This document shows, one piece after another, positions 1 to 14,034 of a stretch of DNA of 64,000 nt. The notes beneath the pieces were generated by a model, which had not been told where the DNA came from, did no database searches, and saw only the letters and a program-made list of their open reading frames with translations. Made by a program: the position numbers and the translations under genes. Source of the stretch: Flaccisagitta enflata (taxonomy: Eukaryota > Chaetognatha > Sagittoidea > Aphragmophora); NCBI GenBank assembly GCA_965153355.1, contig OZ231126.1, positions 23,808,001-23,872,000 of the forward strand. The letters run 5' to 3'. The stretch's first letter is position 1. Every line of letters begins with the position of its first letter.

Positions 1-250
1 GAGCCTCACAGCTAGAATTTGGGCCTCAGGGCTAGATTTTGGGCCTCTGGGCTAGAATTTGGGCCTCAAGGCTAGATTTTGGGCCTCAAGGTTAGAATTT
101 GGATCTCTGGGGTGGAATATGGGCCTCACAGCCAGAATTTGAGCCTCAAGGCGGGGGGGGGGGGGACGGATGGAGGAGGAGGAGAAGAAGAAGAAATTTC
201 TCCATGTGTGAAAGCATAGGTCATCGGCCCCTTCGGGGCCGCTGCCCAAA
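1..250. repeat. 20-bp tandem array and terminus of a foldback element
   Basis: Eight or so units like GGGCCTCAAGGCTAGAATTT are followed by a GGACGGATGG stretch and the terminus ATCGGCCCCTTCGGGGCCGC. This matches the right end of the foldback elements at 14.1, 26.9 and 31.3 kb; the left end is outside the window. Confidence 0.7.
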
Positions 251-254
251 AAGG

Positions 255-930
255 AGAAAGATGGCACACGCGATAAATATGGCAAAGACAATACAGATGG
301 CGTAGCATGTTGAGACAAGAGAAGATGGTGACTAGAAGCAAGATGGCAGAGACAATACAGTTAGCGTATCACGTTGAGACAAGACAAAATGGTAACAAGG
401 AGAAAGATGGCAGAGACAATACAGATGGCGTATTACTTTGAGACAAAAAAAGATTGGTAACTAGGAGATAGATGGCACACGCGATAAATATGGTAAAGAC
501 AATACAAATGGCGTAGTACGTTGAGACAGGACAAGATGGTTACTTTGAAGAAAGATGACAGAGACAATACAGTTGGTGTATTACTTTGAGACAAAAAAAG
601 AATGGTAACTAGGAGATAGATGGCACACGCGATAAATATGGCAAAGACAATACAGATGGCGTAGTACGTTGAGACAGGACAAGATGGTAACTTTGAAGAA
701 AGATGGCAGAGACAATACAGATAGCGTAATACGTTGAGACAAGACAAGACGGTAACTAGAAGAAAGATTGCAGAGACATTACAGATATGGTAATGCATTG
801 AGACAAACAAAATGGTAACTGGGAGAAAGATGGCACACGCGAGAAATGTGGCAAAGACAATACAGATGGCGTAGTGCGTTGAGACAAGACAAGATGGTAA
901 CTAGAAGAAAGATGGCACGTATTCTCAACT
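255..930. repeat. Minisatellite with units of about 64 and 80 bp
   Basis: About ten units contain AAAGATGGCAGAGACAATAC, GTAGTACGTTGAGACAAGAC and GATGGTAACTAGGAG. A longer variant adds CACACGCGATAAATATGG. Open frames here follow the repeat and are not genes. Confidence 0.85.
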
Positions 931-1040
931 CTGTAATTGCGTCTGCGGCTGGAATTGGCAACGAGGGAAATGTCAAAGGAAAAACAAACAAAAACTCGAG
1001 GGGAAAGGGATAACAAGAAAAAGATGAGGAGATACGAGGA

Positions 1041-1545
1041 GAAGGAGAAGAAGAAGAAGAAGAAGAAGAAGAAGAAGAAGAAGAAGAAGAAGAAGAAGAA
1101 GAAGAAGAAGAAAAAGAACAACAACAACAACAAGAGGAAGAGGCGTGCTTATTATGGAGTAGCGTGTAGCGCCGCTACTTGGAATGATATGGGCGCCTCT
1201 CGGAATATCGAAGAAGAAGAAAAAGAAGAAGAAGAAGAAGAAGAAGAAGAAGAAGAAGAAGAAGAAGAAGAAGAAGAAGAAGAAGAAGAAGAAAAACAAA
1301 AAACAAAAACAAAAACAAAAACAAAGAAGAAGAAGAAGAAGAAGAAGAAGAAGAAGAAGAAGAAGAAGAAGAAGAAGAAGAAGAAGAAGAAGAAGAAGAA
1401 GAAGAAGAAGAAGAAGAAGAAGAAGAAGAAGAAGAAGAAGAAGAAGAAGAAGAAGAAGAAGAAGAAGAAGAAGAAGAAGAAGAAGAAGAAGAAGAAAAAG
1501 AAAAAGAAAATGAAGGAGAACAGGATGAGGAAGAGGAGGAAGAAG
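1041..1545. repeat. AAG/GAA microsatellites
   Basis: Two long GAA tracts (1210-1292 and 1325-1498) and an AAG tract (1041-1112) are separated by short unique and AAAAAC-type sequence. The poly-Lys, poly-Glu, poly-Arg and poly-Ser frames are artefacts of the repeat. Confidence 0.95.
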
Positions 1546-1813
1546 ACAATAAGGAGATGAAATCATTTAAAGTCGCCGATATCCTTGCCCAGGGCAAACA
1601 AGTTTGCAGCTTAGAATGCCGAGTTATTCAATGTAAAAACCATTTCTAAGTACAAACTTGAAACTAATTAATTGTTTACTTCCAAGTTTTAGAAGTCGTC
1701 AAAATTTTGTATGGGGGCTTCTGTCATGTTGAAGAAAGAGAGAGAGAGAGAAAAGGATGAAGCTGAATTAGACATGAGTTTCCAGAAATTTCCCGCTTTC
1801 TTTTTCCCATTTT

Positions 1814-2032
1814 TAGTTGCGGAGTGCGGACACTCAACTCTGTAAGAGGCTTTGTCTGTCCGTTGGTCCGTCAGTCCGTCCGTCTGTCCGTCCGTCCGTC
1901 CGTGATGATTGCATTTTTGATGCCGTAGTTGTGATTGTTTGTGTGTGTGAGTATGTTAAGGGTGGCAGAAGGTGTGGATGGGGGTTACACGCCCCAGCCC
2001 ACCCGTCCGCAACGATACTGTGACCTCTCGTC
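1814..2032 (+). mobile_element. Hairpin-ended element, subfamily B
   Basis: TTTTTAGTTGCGGAGTGCGG and CAACTCTGTAAGAGGCTTTG are followed by a GTCC array, a TGTGTGTGAGTATG segment, and GCCCACCCGTCCGCAACGAT near the far end. The terminal stem AGTTG/CAACT is kept despite an enlarged loop. Confidence 0.7.
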
Positions 2033-2643
2033 ACTTTTTTTCTTTCTATGGTTTGACTCAAAATTTTTTTCAGCCGAAGTTTTTGAATTCTTTGGAAAGT
2101 AGTTGAAAACATCCTATGGAGGGGCGCCTCGGAGCACGCTAATGAACGAGTCATGCCGCTTTCTTCAGCATGCTGGTTCTAGTCACGCCAAGTAGAAAAT
2201 GAATACACAATACATTATTTTGATCCCATGAAGAAACTCTACATTCATTGGAGGTTTGTCCAATTGTCTGCAAAGTATCACTACTTGTATACCCCTCCTT
2301 TTTGCTTGCAACATTGTATCATCGTAGATACGTATATTGTATTATTGTTTCCCTTAAAATGAACAGCGAGGTAACTAATGAGATTCTAACCAAATTGACA
2401 CAGAAGCAGTAACAAACGATGAGAAATTATTCAAATGCTTTTATACAAACAAGAATAAGGGCGAAAGAAACCAAATGATGACGTACGAAAAAGAGGGTTC
2501 AGAATATTGCAAGTCAAATAAAAAATTCCATTTCCTCCTTTTTTTTTTCTCGACTTCCTCTTTCTGCCTTCGACTTCCCTTCGTGAATTTCTGAAGGTCG
2601 TTGAATTTTTCATCATCTCTCACATTTCTGGCTCTATGACAGT
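2033..2643. other. No supported gene
   Basis: AT-rich unique sequence. Minus-strand frames of about 60 codons at 2431-2623 have no splice or start support. Confidence 0.5.
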
Positions 2644-2687
2644 TTGTCTATCGGTTTGTCTGTTTGTCTGTCTCTCTGTCTGTCTGG

Positions 2688-4501
<1,814 letters not shown>

Positions 4502-4567
<66 letters not shown>
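4502..4567. repeat. GA microsatellite
   Basis: An uninterrupted GA tract of about 33 copies. Confidence 0.95.
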
Positions 4568-4570
<3 letters not shown>

Positions 4571-4675
4571 CAAGGAGGGGCGCCGTCCTTCGCCCCGTCA
4601 AATGAATGCCATCTTTCGGTCCATAATCGTAAAACCCATTCCCTTAGAAACGGGTTCGAGTAGTTGGCGGCTCCG

Positions 4676-5450
4676 ATTCAGACGCAGACATGGATGCCGA
4701 CACGGATGCTGAAGCGGATGCCGACGCGGATGCCGACGCGGATGCCAACGCGGATGCCAACGCGGATGCCTACGTGGATGCTGATGCGGATTCCGACGCG
4801 GATTCCAACGCGGATGCCTACGTGGATGTCGACGTGGATGCCGACGTGGATTCTAACGCAGATGCGGACGCAGATGCGGATGCAGATGCGGACGCAGACG
4901 CCAATGTGGATGCCAACATGGATGCCGACGTGGATGTTGACGCGTATTCCAATGCGGATGTCGATGCAGATGCCCATGTAGATACCAATAAAGATGCAAA
5001 TATAGATACTGCGACAGATGTTGACATGGATGCTGATGGAAATGCCAACATTGATGCCTATGTGGATGACGATGTCAATACCGTGACAGATGACGCCATG
5101 GTTACCGACAGAGATTTCAACGCAGATGCCAACACGGATGCCTATCCAGATGCCGACGGAGATACCCACGCAGAGGCCAATATGTATGGCAAAGATTATA
5201 CCAACATTGATGCTGATGAAGATGCTAATATAGATGTCAATGGAGTTGCCAAGGCATATGTCTACAATTATGTCAATGTTGATGCTGACGAAGAGGCCGA
5301 TATGGATGCCAAAAGATATGCAGGTAGATGCGGACGTGTTTGATGCCCCGGATGCCGACGTAAACGCTGTTACAGATGCTGGCACGATTGCGGATACGAA
5401 AGCCAAAGAATATGTCAACATTGATGCCGAAGCTGTTGTCTGTAGTCTAG
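4676..5450. repeat. GATGCC/GACGCG hexamer minisatellite (Asp-rich frame)
   Basis: A hexamer (12-mer when paired) GATGCCGACGCG is regular at 4690-4830 and diverges toward 5450. The plus frame 4690-5343 reads as alternating Asp-Ala/Val/Asn. Another plus frame and a minus frame of 247 codons are also open, as expected for a stop-free repeat. A genuine Asp-rich protein cannot be excluded, but there is no signal peptide, splice or poly(A) evidence. Confidence 0.8.
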
Positions 5451-5530
5451 ATGTTTAAATGTTTGTCTGGCGCGTTCCTCTAACCCTGGCACTTGCAAAT
5501 TGGTTTGAAGTCTTTCTCACAACTAAACCT

Positions 5531-5640
5531 TGTTTTTAGTCGCTTGTTAAGCGATTTTATAAGAGGATGTGCATACGTGTCTGTAGGTCGGTCGGTCCAT
5601 CTGCTGTGATCAAAATTTTTGGATGACGCAAAATCGGCCG
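5531..5640 (+). mobile_element. Hairpin-ended element, divergent subfamily E
   Basis: TTTTTAGTCGCTTGTTAAGC with the stem AGTCGCTT/AAGCGATT is followed by TATAAGAGGATG and GGTCGGTCGGTCC. The distal end is not recognisable. Confidence 0.6.
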
Positions 5641-6640
5641 AAATAGGGATTTCTGAACATAGCTCTCCCTGCCAACTAACATTACAAATTTACAGTCCCT
5701 GCCCGACCTTAATACCGTTCTTGCCAAATCGCTTACAGTTTAGCTTCACAAACATGCTTCACAGTCATGCAAAGAGACTGGGTAAAATTTTGCCAAATTG
5801 GGAAGCTGCTTGGTTGCCAACATAAAAATAACTACAAAATCTCCCATGGGACTTCAAGCTGTATGCCTTTAGAGTGGGTGCGCTGCAATGGTGATCCGGT
5901 GTACTTTTTTTACCATGATATCAAAAACGGGTCTCATTACCAATACCATTGGTCCACCGGAAATTTTGCTCAGCGATTTACATGATCTATCGATCCAGAT
6001 TGCGTTGCGGCGCGATGGGAGTATCGGCCACTGTATTTGACCGTCGCTCAAAACCAGTGAACGAAAATTTATCAAGCCGCGTAACGTTGAATGGTGACTT
6101 TTTAGTGTGATCTATTCAAAATTAAAGCGGTCGCACATGATATCCTTCGCAATTGGAAATTGTTAGTGTACAGTATTTTTTATTCATTGTAACAACAACG
6201 ATAAAAAAAAAATCGTATTTCTACTCAATACTCATTCGCATATTACGGAAGCTCTCATCAAATTCGTACTAATTTATTCGGGCCGCTACAACTTGGATAC
6301 GAACGAAAGTGAGACCCCAGTCTATTATGCAAATTGACACATGGATAAAAAATAAAACGGACGGACCGACATACCGACACAGCAATAGAAATTTAGCCGC
6401 GTGTTCGCGACAAAAAAGATTGAGAAAAAGAAATGAGAGAAGTAAAAAAAGAGGAAGAAGGCGTGAAAAGAAAAGATTGGTTTGAGGAGGAAAAGAGGGT
6501 ATCGGGAATTTCGTGAGGACATTTTGTGAATGCGCTGCCATATTCTTAGCTTGATGCAGTCCCATCAACTGCAATGGGAAAAGGGGAAAGGGGTCGCCCA
6601 AAAAAAAACTCTTAAGAGTATGGGTCCGCGACTGGAGTCT
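5641..6640. other. No supported gene
   Basis: Unique-looking sequence with frames up to 110 codons on either strand and no convincing splice sites or start context. Confidence 0.4.
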
Positions 6641-6644
6641 AACG

Positions 6645-7040
6645 ACGTTGTCAGACGGCGTTGTCAGACGGCGTTGTCAAACGGCGTAGTCAAACGGTGT
6701 TGTCAAATGGCGTTGTCAAACAGCGTTGTCAAACGGCGTTGTCAAACGGCGTTGTCAAACGGCGTTGTCAAATGGCGTTGTCAAATGGCGTTGTCAAATG
6801 GCGTTGTCAATTGGCGTTGTCAAACGGCGTTGTTAAATGGCATTGTCAAACGGCGTTGTCAAATGGCGTTGTCAAATGGCGTTGTCAGACGGCGTTGTCA
6901 AACGGCGTTGTCAAAAGGCGTTGTCAAAAGGCGTTGTCAAACGGTGTTGTCAAACGGCGTTGTCAAACGGCGTTGTCAAACGCCATCGTCAAACGGCATC
7001 GTCAAACGGCATTGTAAAACGGCATAGTCAAACGGCATTG
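6645..7040. repeat. 13-bp minisatellite GTTGTCAAACGGC
   Basis: About 30 units, mostly GTTGTCAAACGGC or GTTGTCAAATGGC. All three plus frames are open and read the same repeating 13-residue peptide, a consequence of the period. Each unit is near-palindromic (CAAACGGCGTTG). Confidence 0.95.
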
Positions 7041-7044
7041 ACAG

Positions 7045-7600
7045 TCTACAAAGTTTCAACCAAATCAGTTGAAAAATACCAAAGTTTTGCAAATTTTTCA
7101 CTTTTAGATAGTAGGCTGGTTAGGTGGTAGCCTACCACTGGTAGGTCAATTTGGCCATTTAGCATGTTAAAAGCTTTATCAATCACAAACATTTGTTGAA
7201 TCCTCCCATCCATACCAAGTTTCAACCAAATTGGTTGAAAAATGCCTAAGTTATGCACATTTTCCACTTTCAAGCCAGTAGGCTGGGTGGGTGGTAGGCT
7301 GGTTAGCATGCTGAAATCTCTTTAAATTGCAAACATATATGTTAAGTCCTTCCGTTTAGAGACTGCCGAAGTTATGCACGTTTTTCACTCTTAGGCTGGA
7401 AGGCTGGTTGGTTGGTAGGCCGGTTTGGCCGGTTAGCATGCTAAAATCTTTACTAATCAAATGCATATGTTGAGTCCTTCCATTTTGAGACTTCGTATCA
7501 AGTCTCAACCAAATTGATTGAAAAATGCCAAAGTTATGCACGTTTTTCACTTTTAGGCTAGTAGGCTGGTTGGGCCAGTTGGGATGGTCCGATATTTACA
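7045..7600. repeat. Diverged tandem repeat of about 150-160 bp
   Basis: Four units share TTTCAACCAAATTGGTTG, AAAAATGCCAAAGTTATGC and GTAGGCTGGTTGGTTGGTAG segments and a GTTAGCATGCTAAAATC segment. The array begins exactly where the 13-bp array ends. Confidence 0.8.
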
Positions 7601-7701
7601 TACGCATAGGCTGCAAAGCGGCTTACCCTAGTACAACTTCCCTCCAAATATGAAGCAAATCGGTCCAGGTGTTTAAAAGTTAGCCCATTTTTAAAAGTGT
7701 G

Positions 7702-7770
<69 letters not shown>
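7702..7770. repeat. GACAAC hexamer repeat
   Basis: About eleven perfect GACAAC units. Confidence 0.9.
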
Positions 7771-7773
<3 letters not shown>

Positions 7774-7928
7774 GACACCCACCCGCCCGCCTCGAATTAT
7801 AGTCCGCGTCGGAATGGTACTCGTTGTTGTTGTTGTGGTACTCGTCGCGAGCAAAAACGAAGACTGGCCTGAAAAGACACGACATGAAGAAAATGGGAGA
7901 AGAGCGTGTTCATAACGAAAGAGAGAGA

Positions 7929-8162
<234 letters not shown>

Positions 8163-8529
8163 AAGAATGGTTCTGTCCGAATCAGGAGTTCACATTTTGA
8201 ATAGCAACGGCCACAACTTTCCCACAGCATGCTCTGTAACATATTCTCAGGTGTTTATAACAGTAAATACCAGGCCTGTATATAATTGAGTTTTCTTCCC
8301 TCTCACCGGTGGGGGGGGGGGGAATAAAAGGGTATAGAGATGGGGAAGGAAATCAAAGAGGGAAAAAAGAGAAAAAAAGAAAATTTAGAAAATATAAAAC
8401 TTTTGACAGCACCAAATCATTAAAACTGATAAGTAAAACATAATCTAACACAATCTAAACCTTTAGACCTTATTTCAAACCTGTTTTATTGCTTGATAGG
8501 GAAATAAAATCATAGATTTTACTGGTATA

Positions 8530-11490
8530 TCGTCCCCAATTTTGGCCCTGGTAATTTACAGTACTTTAACCCCGTTAATTAACACAATATAAGTACCAGA
8601 AAGTTAACTAAGGGAAACATTTTTTTTTTCTGAAAAATTTACTGAAAATAAAAGGAAAAAGTTGTTGTTAATTAATTGGTACCTATATGCTGGTAATTAA
8701 CATGCCTTTTTTGGTGTTAATTAACAGGCTGATTCCGAGTTTCGTCATGCGCGCGAGAAACCCTGACTCTCCGCCATTGTAGAAGTGTCATCGCTTCTTC
8801 TGCTGAATTGCATAAGGTCACAAAGGTTGGGTGACATACCTAACTATCTGGTGTGCCATACTAAACCAATATTTGCCACACCGACTGCCCCTATGGGGTC
8901 CAAAACAGGGGTAGAAGGGTCTATTAGGGCCTGTCCCGATTCTGTCCCTGCAAGCAAAACGCAAGTTTAACCAATCAAAAAATGTCAATGGGGGTAATCC
9001 AATAGCTTGTAAGCAATCACTATCAATCTATTGATATGTGTAGAAAGTTTGAATTCAATATTTCAGCTGTAAGATGACAAAAAATGAATTTGAATTATGA
9101 TACTCTTCCCCTTTATTTTTCTGTCATTTTTTTCTAAAAATGAGTTAGGTAGAAAGTTTTTTTCGTAGGCCTATCTTTACTCAAACATTAAGCATTTTTT
9201 CTTTTTCCATTGTATTAAGGAGTAGTTGTAGGACCTTTCCTCCAATTTTCAAGGATTTTTTCCATTCTAGTCAAAAGAAATAAGCATTTTCCTGGAGCGT
9301 TACAATTCAGAGGTGCTCCTTGTTGTAGCTGTCACACTTGTGTCACACTATGATTCATACTATGCCACGGCATAGTAACATAAGTGACGAAAAATTCATC
9401 TTCATGATGGGAAAGAAAATCAAATTTTGTACTTGCACCTAAAATTTCAACTCTTAACTCCAAATCGTTTGGTCACAGTGAAATTTCAAAGATGATCACT
9501 ACAAAAAAAAGAATTGAATTGTAAAAAAATTCAAAAAAAATTCAGAAACATGATCACACATGTTTGCTTGAACATTATCAATACAAATTTCACTGTCATA
9601 TTGATTTCGTGATTGTATTTAGCTAAATTTTCTAGTAATAAAACTGCCAACAATATCTATTTAAGCCTAATTTGCATGAAAAATGAGCTTACTTAAGAAA
9701 ATCCAAGTATGGATTCATATGTAAGAATAGGTGAGCTACATGATGACATATGGTTTTGTTCAATTTTCAAACATGTAAAATTGACAAATTTCATCCCGTC
9801 CACGGTCGGCTTAGCGTGACACTAGTCAACACAACATTTTTACCTGTTAATTAACACTAAAAAAATATGGATTTTTAACATCAAAATATAAAAAATGCAT
9901 CTTTTTTTGTGTTAATTGACGGTCATTTTTCCTTATTAATCAATGATCATTTTTCATCGGCAATTAACATGATATTTTCACCTGTTAATTAACACAAAAA
10001 TATATGGATTTTCAACACCAAAATGTTAAAAATGTATAATTTTTTTATATTAATTGATGGGTATTTTCTATTGTTAATAAACAGGTCTTTTGTAGTGCAA
10101 ATTAAGTTTTCCTGGAAATGAACACCAACTCTCCTGCAAGATTTTTTTGCCCAAAGAGTGTAGAAGTTGATTTTTTATGTAAACTACCCAGTTTTTTTTC
10201 TAGTTAATTAGAAGTGAATATGAACTATTAATTAACAACACTTTTGTGTGAATGATTAATTTTGTCTTTAAATTTTGAATATTTTTGCTGTTAATCAGCA
10301 ATGCTTATCTTTTAGAGGAAAATTATTGCTGTCAATTATTAGTTTTTCTGCTATTAATCAACAACAGTTTTTATGTTAAATCAACAGATGATTTTTTTGT
10401 TAATTAACACGTTTTTTTGTGTTAGATTTACAGATATCTTCCATGGTTTTCCAAGGTTGTTAATTAACAACAAAAAAAACATTATAAATCAACAATAGAA
10501 ATTTTTGTTAATTTAACATAAAAAAACTGCTGTTAATCAACAGCAAAAAATAATTGTTGAATAGCTGCAAAAAAAAACTTTGTCTTAATATAAAGCATTG
10601 TTAATGAATGGCAAAGAAACATTGTAAATTAACAATAAAAATTTTTGTTAATTCAGCGCAGAAACTGTTATTAATCATTGGCAAAAAAATTGTTGATTCA
10701 TACAAAAAAATTACTTCTGAGAAAACAAGGCCGGATACACGGCTACCCAAGTCGCGTGCGGGTGGGCAGGGGCCATATTTGAGGTCATTTGAGAACTTGG
10801 GCAGGAGCGGAATAGCCAAAAACCCCATATACGCCGAAAAAGTAAAGTGTGATGGACGGACCGACGGACAGACCAACGGACCGACGGACCGACAAAGAGG
10901 GGTGTAGAGTCGCGTAGCACGCGACTTAAAAATTGTTAATCAATAACAAAAAACTTGTATGTTAATAAAAAAATTTCTATTAATTTAACATAAAAAACTG
11001 TTGTTAATTAATAATAGAAAATATATATCAAATAACACAAAGAATTTTTAACATTCTAGTATAAAAATCTTTATTTCCTTGTGTCAATTAATAGGTGAAA
11101 ACATGTTAATTAACACAGAAAAACGCCAATTAATTAGCAGTATATAGGTACCCATCAATTAACAACAACCTTTTCTTTACTTTTTGTGCATTAAAATCTT
11201 GCAAACGAGTTGGTGATAATTTTCAGCAAATTTTGGTGTTAATTAACCCTTATAGGTTCCTGTTAATTAACAACAAAAAACTGCTCCATTTAATGATTTG
11301 ATTTTTATAACATGTTAAAAATGGGCAATTTTACCCTGTTAATCAACTGGCACCGTTAATTAACAGCTGTTTTTTGGGTATTAATTAACGGCATGAAAAG
11401 TATCGTTAATTAATTTTACTTTTTTGCCTCTTAATTAACAATTTTGTTAATTAGAGCTGTTAATGTGCCGTTAATTAACGCAGGGTAAAT
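8530..11490. repeat. AT-rich region with dispersed TTAATTAAC palindromes
   Basis: Dozens of copies or near-copies of GTTAATTAACA and its variants are scattered at irregular spacing, often next to runs of A or T. The block 8730-9830 lacks the motif and may be inserted sequence. A hairpin element interrupts the region at 10723-10930. No gene is visible. Confidence 0.75.
10723..10930 (-). mobile_element. Hairpin-ended element, subfamily A, near complete
   Basis: AACAAGGCCGGATACACGGC, AAGTCGCGTGCGGGTGGGCA, a GGGGCCATATTTGAGGTCA middle, CGGACCGACGGAC tetramers, and the terminal hairpin AGTCGCGTAGCACGCGACT (10908-10926) followed by TAAAAA. It interrupts the TTAATTAAC-rich region. Confidence 0.85.
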
Positions 11491-12181
11491 CGCTCACTAT
11501 ATATCTCAGATTTTAAGACGCGATGTGACGCGTCATGGGGAAGAAAATCAAAGGTAGGGGGGGGAATCAAAAGCGACTCAATTTCATACACCCCTGATAA
11601 ATACACATCGTTGCAACTGGCAAACAAGCGTTCTTGCAGATTATGCTATGGTACGCTTGCAATATACAAAGAGTTGAAAATTTTGCAAATGATTACACTT
11701 TTAGGAATTGTCTCGTAGGAATTTTAAGAACTCGTGTATGACCTACAACCAAGCAGAATACCCTCCGCCGTAATTGACTCATGTCTCTCTATACAGTGCC
11801 GAAACAATGTCTTAACTTTTAGAAGTGTTCTTCTGTCATTCCTCGTCAATAGTTTCCGTTCTTAACTGCCATCTACCTGGCAGACGGGATGTCGAAAACT
11901 AAAACAAACAAAAGATCTTTGTTCGTGGCGAGTAGCGCGAAAGCGCGTATAGCGGGAACGCGGGAACAACGGAGACAGCGAGGGGAATCAAATATTAGCA
12001 TCGAATGAAAGACCAGACACTTAAAAACGAGTATTTTTGCATGTAGCCATTTTACAGTTCAAGGGCGAGCCGCTATGTACGCCCGGATTCCAAATCCTTA
12101 TTCAACCCCCCCCCCCTTCTGTCTTGTCTCTCGTACTTGCTCGTTTGATGGCTGTCACGTCTGTTGAGCGGGCGGGGCGTG

Positions 12182-12185
<4 letters not shown>
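11491..12185. other. No supported gene
   Basis: Unique sequence without a supported frame. A short GC-rich stretch lies at 11925-11980. Confidence 0.4.

Positions 12186-12249
<64 letters not shown>
12186..12249. repeat. GA microsatellite
   Basis: An uninterrupted GA tract of about 32 copies, about 110 bp before the candidate micro-gene. Confidence 0.95.
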
Positions 12250-12252
<3 letters not shown>

Positions 12253-12358
12253 CATCGTCGTCGTTAATCAAGAGATTCCCTCTTTAGTTATTTTAGATTG
12301 AAACTGCGCACAGCTACGCAGACGAAGTTACGGTTCCCTTGCTGAGGGATTAAGCGTT

Positions 12359-12859
12359 ATGAGAAGCGTGATTTTTTTGCCTATAAGTCGGGGTGCAAAT
12401 AAAGGTGAAATTTAAGTTTCAGTCCCTTTTCATAACTATATTGATGGTTATTTTGTCATTTTTCAATGAAATTTGTAATTTTGTAGTTAGGTATTCTTCT
12501 ATTAATAAAAGAAACACTAGTATGATAAAGGCATTGCTTTGTTTTATTGTTGCAGACAAGAACGAATCACTGGAAATAATTGATTCCTTAAAAGTAAGAG
12601 AGCAAAAATTCAAAACCTGCGAAGGGAAAATTCTAAGACTTGAACAAATTCAACAATTTTGCATTTCTAAAAACATGGCCCTCATCTCATGTGTTCTTAG
12701 AATGAGGCTATGTTTTTGAAAATGCAAATTTTTTTATTCTAAGAGAGTCTTAGAATTTTCCCTAAGACAAGTCAAGTTGCAAAACTAAATCTTCTTTAGA
12801 TTTCCTTCTTTTTTCTCCCCTTTTTACTTGCTCAGCACTCTCTTTTCATCTACAAATGA
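12359..12859 (+). CDS. Candidate three-exon micro-gene
   Basis: Three pieces splice in phase with GT-AG borders. They are 12359-12404 (MRSVIFLPISRGANK, donor AAAG|GTGAAA, phase 1), a 38-nt exon 12556-12593 (acceptor GTTTTATTGTTGCAG, donor AAAA|GTAAGAG), and 12836-12859 (acceptor TTTTTACTTGCTCAG, then HSLFIYK and TGA). The spliced product would be about 35 residues. The middle mini-exon has excellent splice sites on both sides. The second intron contains a palindromic element. Upstream coding exons are possible. No family was recognised. Confidence 0.3.
12624..12772. mobile_element. Small palindromic MITE-like element
   Basis: Inverted arms contain GGGAAAATTCTAAGACTTG and its complement and a shared TTTTGCATTTCTAAAAACAT segment. 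It lies in the second intron of the candidate micro-gene. Confidence 0.6.
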
Positions 12860-12919
12860 TTTTCTATGCAAAACTAAATACAATATCACATAACAATTAT
12901 ATTCTTTGATAAAAATAAA

Positions 12920-13840
12920 TTAAATTAGTGAAATTTAGAATATTGAAAAAAATGTCCTGACTCTTCTAATTTGATCTTCGTTTGCACCTCGACATAAAAC
13001 ATTACTAATGCCATTCACTGTTGGTCTTCGTGTTTTACGTTCCGCATGGTCCATGTCGAAATATCTTAGGGCTGTCGCTGATTCTTTTAACTGCCGCCAG
13101 ATAGCAGCTTTGATCGGACCAAATGCGATGACAAAATAGCTACTAAGAGTTAATGGTAATTAATAGCAATTTATAGCTAATTTGGCGGAGTAAATGGCAC
13201 ATAGATTTTGTTGAGATACGTGTATTGAAAAATCATTAAAGACAATTTGTTACGCCATATTAACTTGCACTAGTGCGCATGATGAGTTTTAACCCTTTAA
13301 ATTGCAAGCATAGCTATGGCAAGTCAATTTGACATTTCATCGAAGCAGGTCTGTTTATCATATGGACGCGATTGAAAAATAACTGAGCAATGTTCATCCA
13401 AATGAGGGATAATTGAGTAACTAGTTAAGTCGTGAGGTAGGGGGGGGATAACACTAGAAATGGCGTCGCGTCACTAATTAGCTGAAAGAGACATAAGAAT
13501 GAGCCGGGGCGCAGCATGGAATTTTGAAAGAAATCGACCATTATTTTATATTTTTTTGAGAAATGCTAATTCGTGGTTATTGCAAAATGATAGTTCAAAA
13601 TGAAAGCTGATAAAGTACAAATTCGTATTCAAAAATGTAAAAAAAAGTCAAATAGATGGTCCTATCGCCCTTGCTCTTGAACGTATTCGTTGCACGGATC
13701 AATTAGAAGTAGGAGACATGCAGTCCAATCCCACTGAGAGGCCATTCTTCGACTCGTTTTATAATGGCTCTTCTTCTTCTTGAAAATGGTCTTCAATCTC
13801 GTCAAATCATGTGGGGCGGTCTTGGCTCTTTCTGATAAAT
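12920..13840. other. No supported gene
   Basis: Unique AT-rich sequence. The 82-codon minus frame at 13662-13910 (LTRLKTIFKKKKSHYKTSRR) has no start or splice support and was not recognised. Confidence 0.4.
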
Positions 13841-13844
13841 GACA

Positions 13845-13998
13845 ACATTTGGATGTATTAGTATGGAAGTTGTACCGTTGAGGTTGAGGTTCAATAGATG
13901 AATTAGACATGATAAATTTTCATGTGTTGAATTAGACATGATAAATTTTCATGTGTTGATCTCATCATGTCTAATTCATCTATTGAACATTTGGATGT
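13845..13998. repeat. Inverted and direct repeat around TAGACATGATAAATTTTCAT
   Basis: AATAGATGAATTAGACATGA at about 13892 is inverted at 13963-13985. A 31-bp direct duplication lies between, and ACATTTGGATGTAT occurs on both sides. It looks like a small insertion with a rearranged centre. Confidence 0.6.
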
Positions 13999-14034
13999 AT
14001 GCATTTAAAAGCATAACAGGTCGCACAAGGGCAA

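Noticed and set aside
1041-1650. Glu-rich frame followed by KSFKVADILAQGKQVC and a stop near 1648
   Set aside because: The non-repeat tail is only about 30 codons, has no pyrimidine tract before it, and depends on the GAA repeat for its length.
6645-7040. Evenly spaced 13-bp repeats as a CRISPR or repeat-protein gene
   Set aside because: No spacers exist and all frames are open because the unit lacks stops; a minisatellite in a eukaryote.
10723-10930. Hairpin element as a tRNA-derived SINE
   Set aside because: No A-box or B-box and no poly(A) or oligo repeat tail beyond the short A run after the hairpin; length and ends fit a DNA-type element better.
12393-12719. 108-codon frame as a single-exon gene
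   Set aside because: Crosses strong splice sites at 12555 and 12593 and ends inside a palindromic element; the spliced model explains it better.
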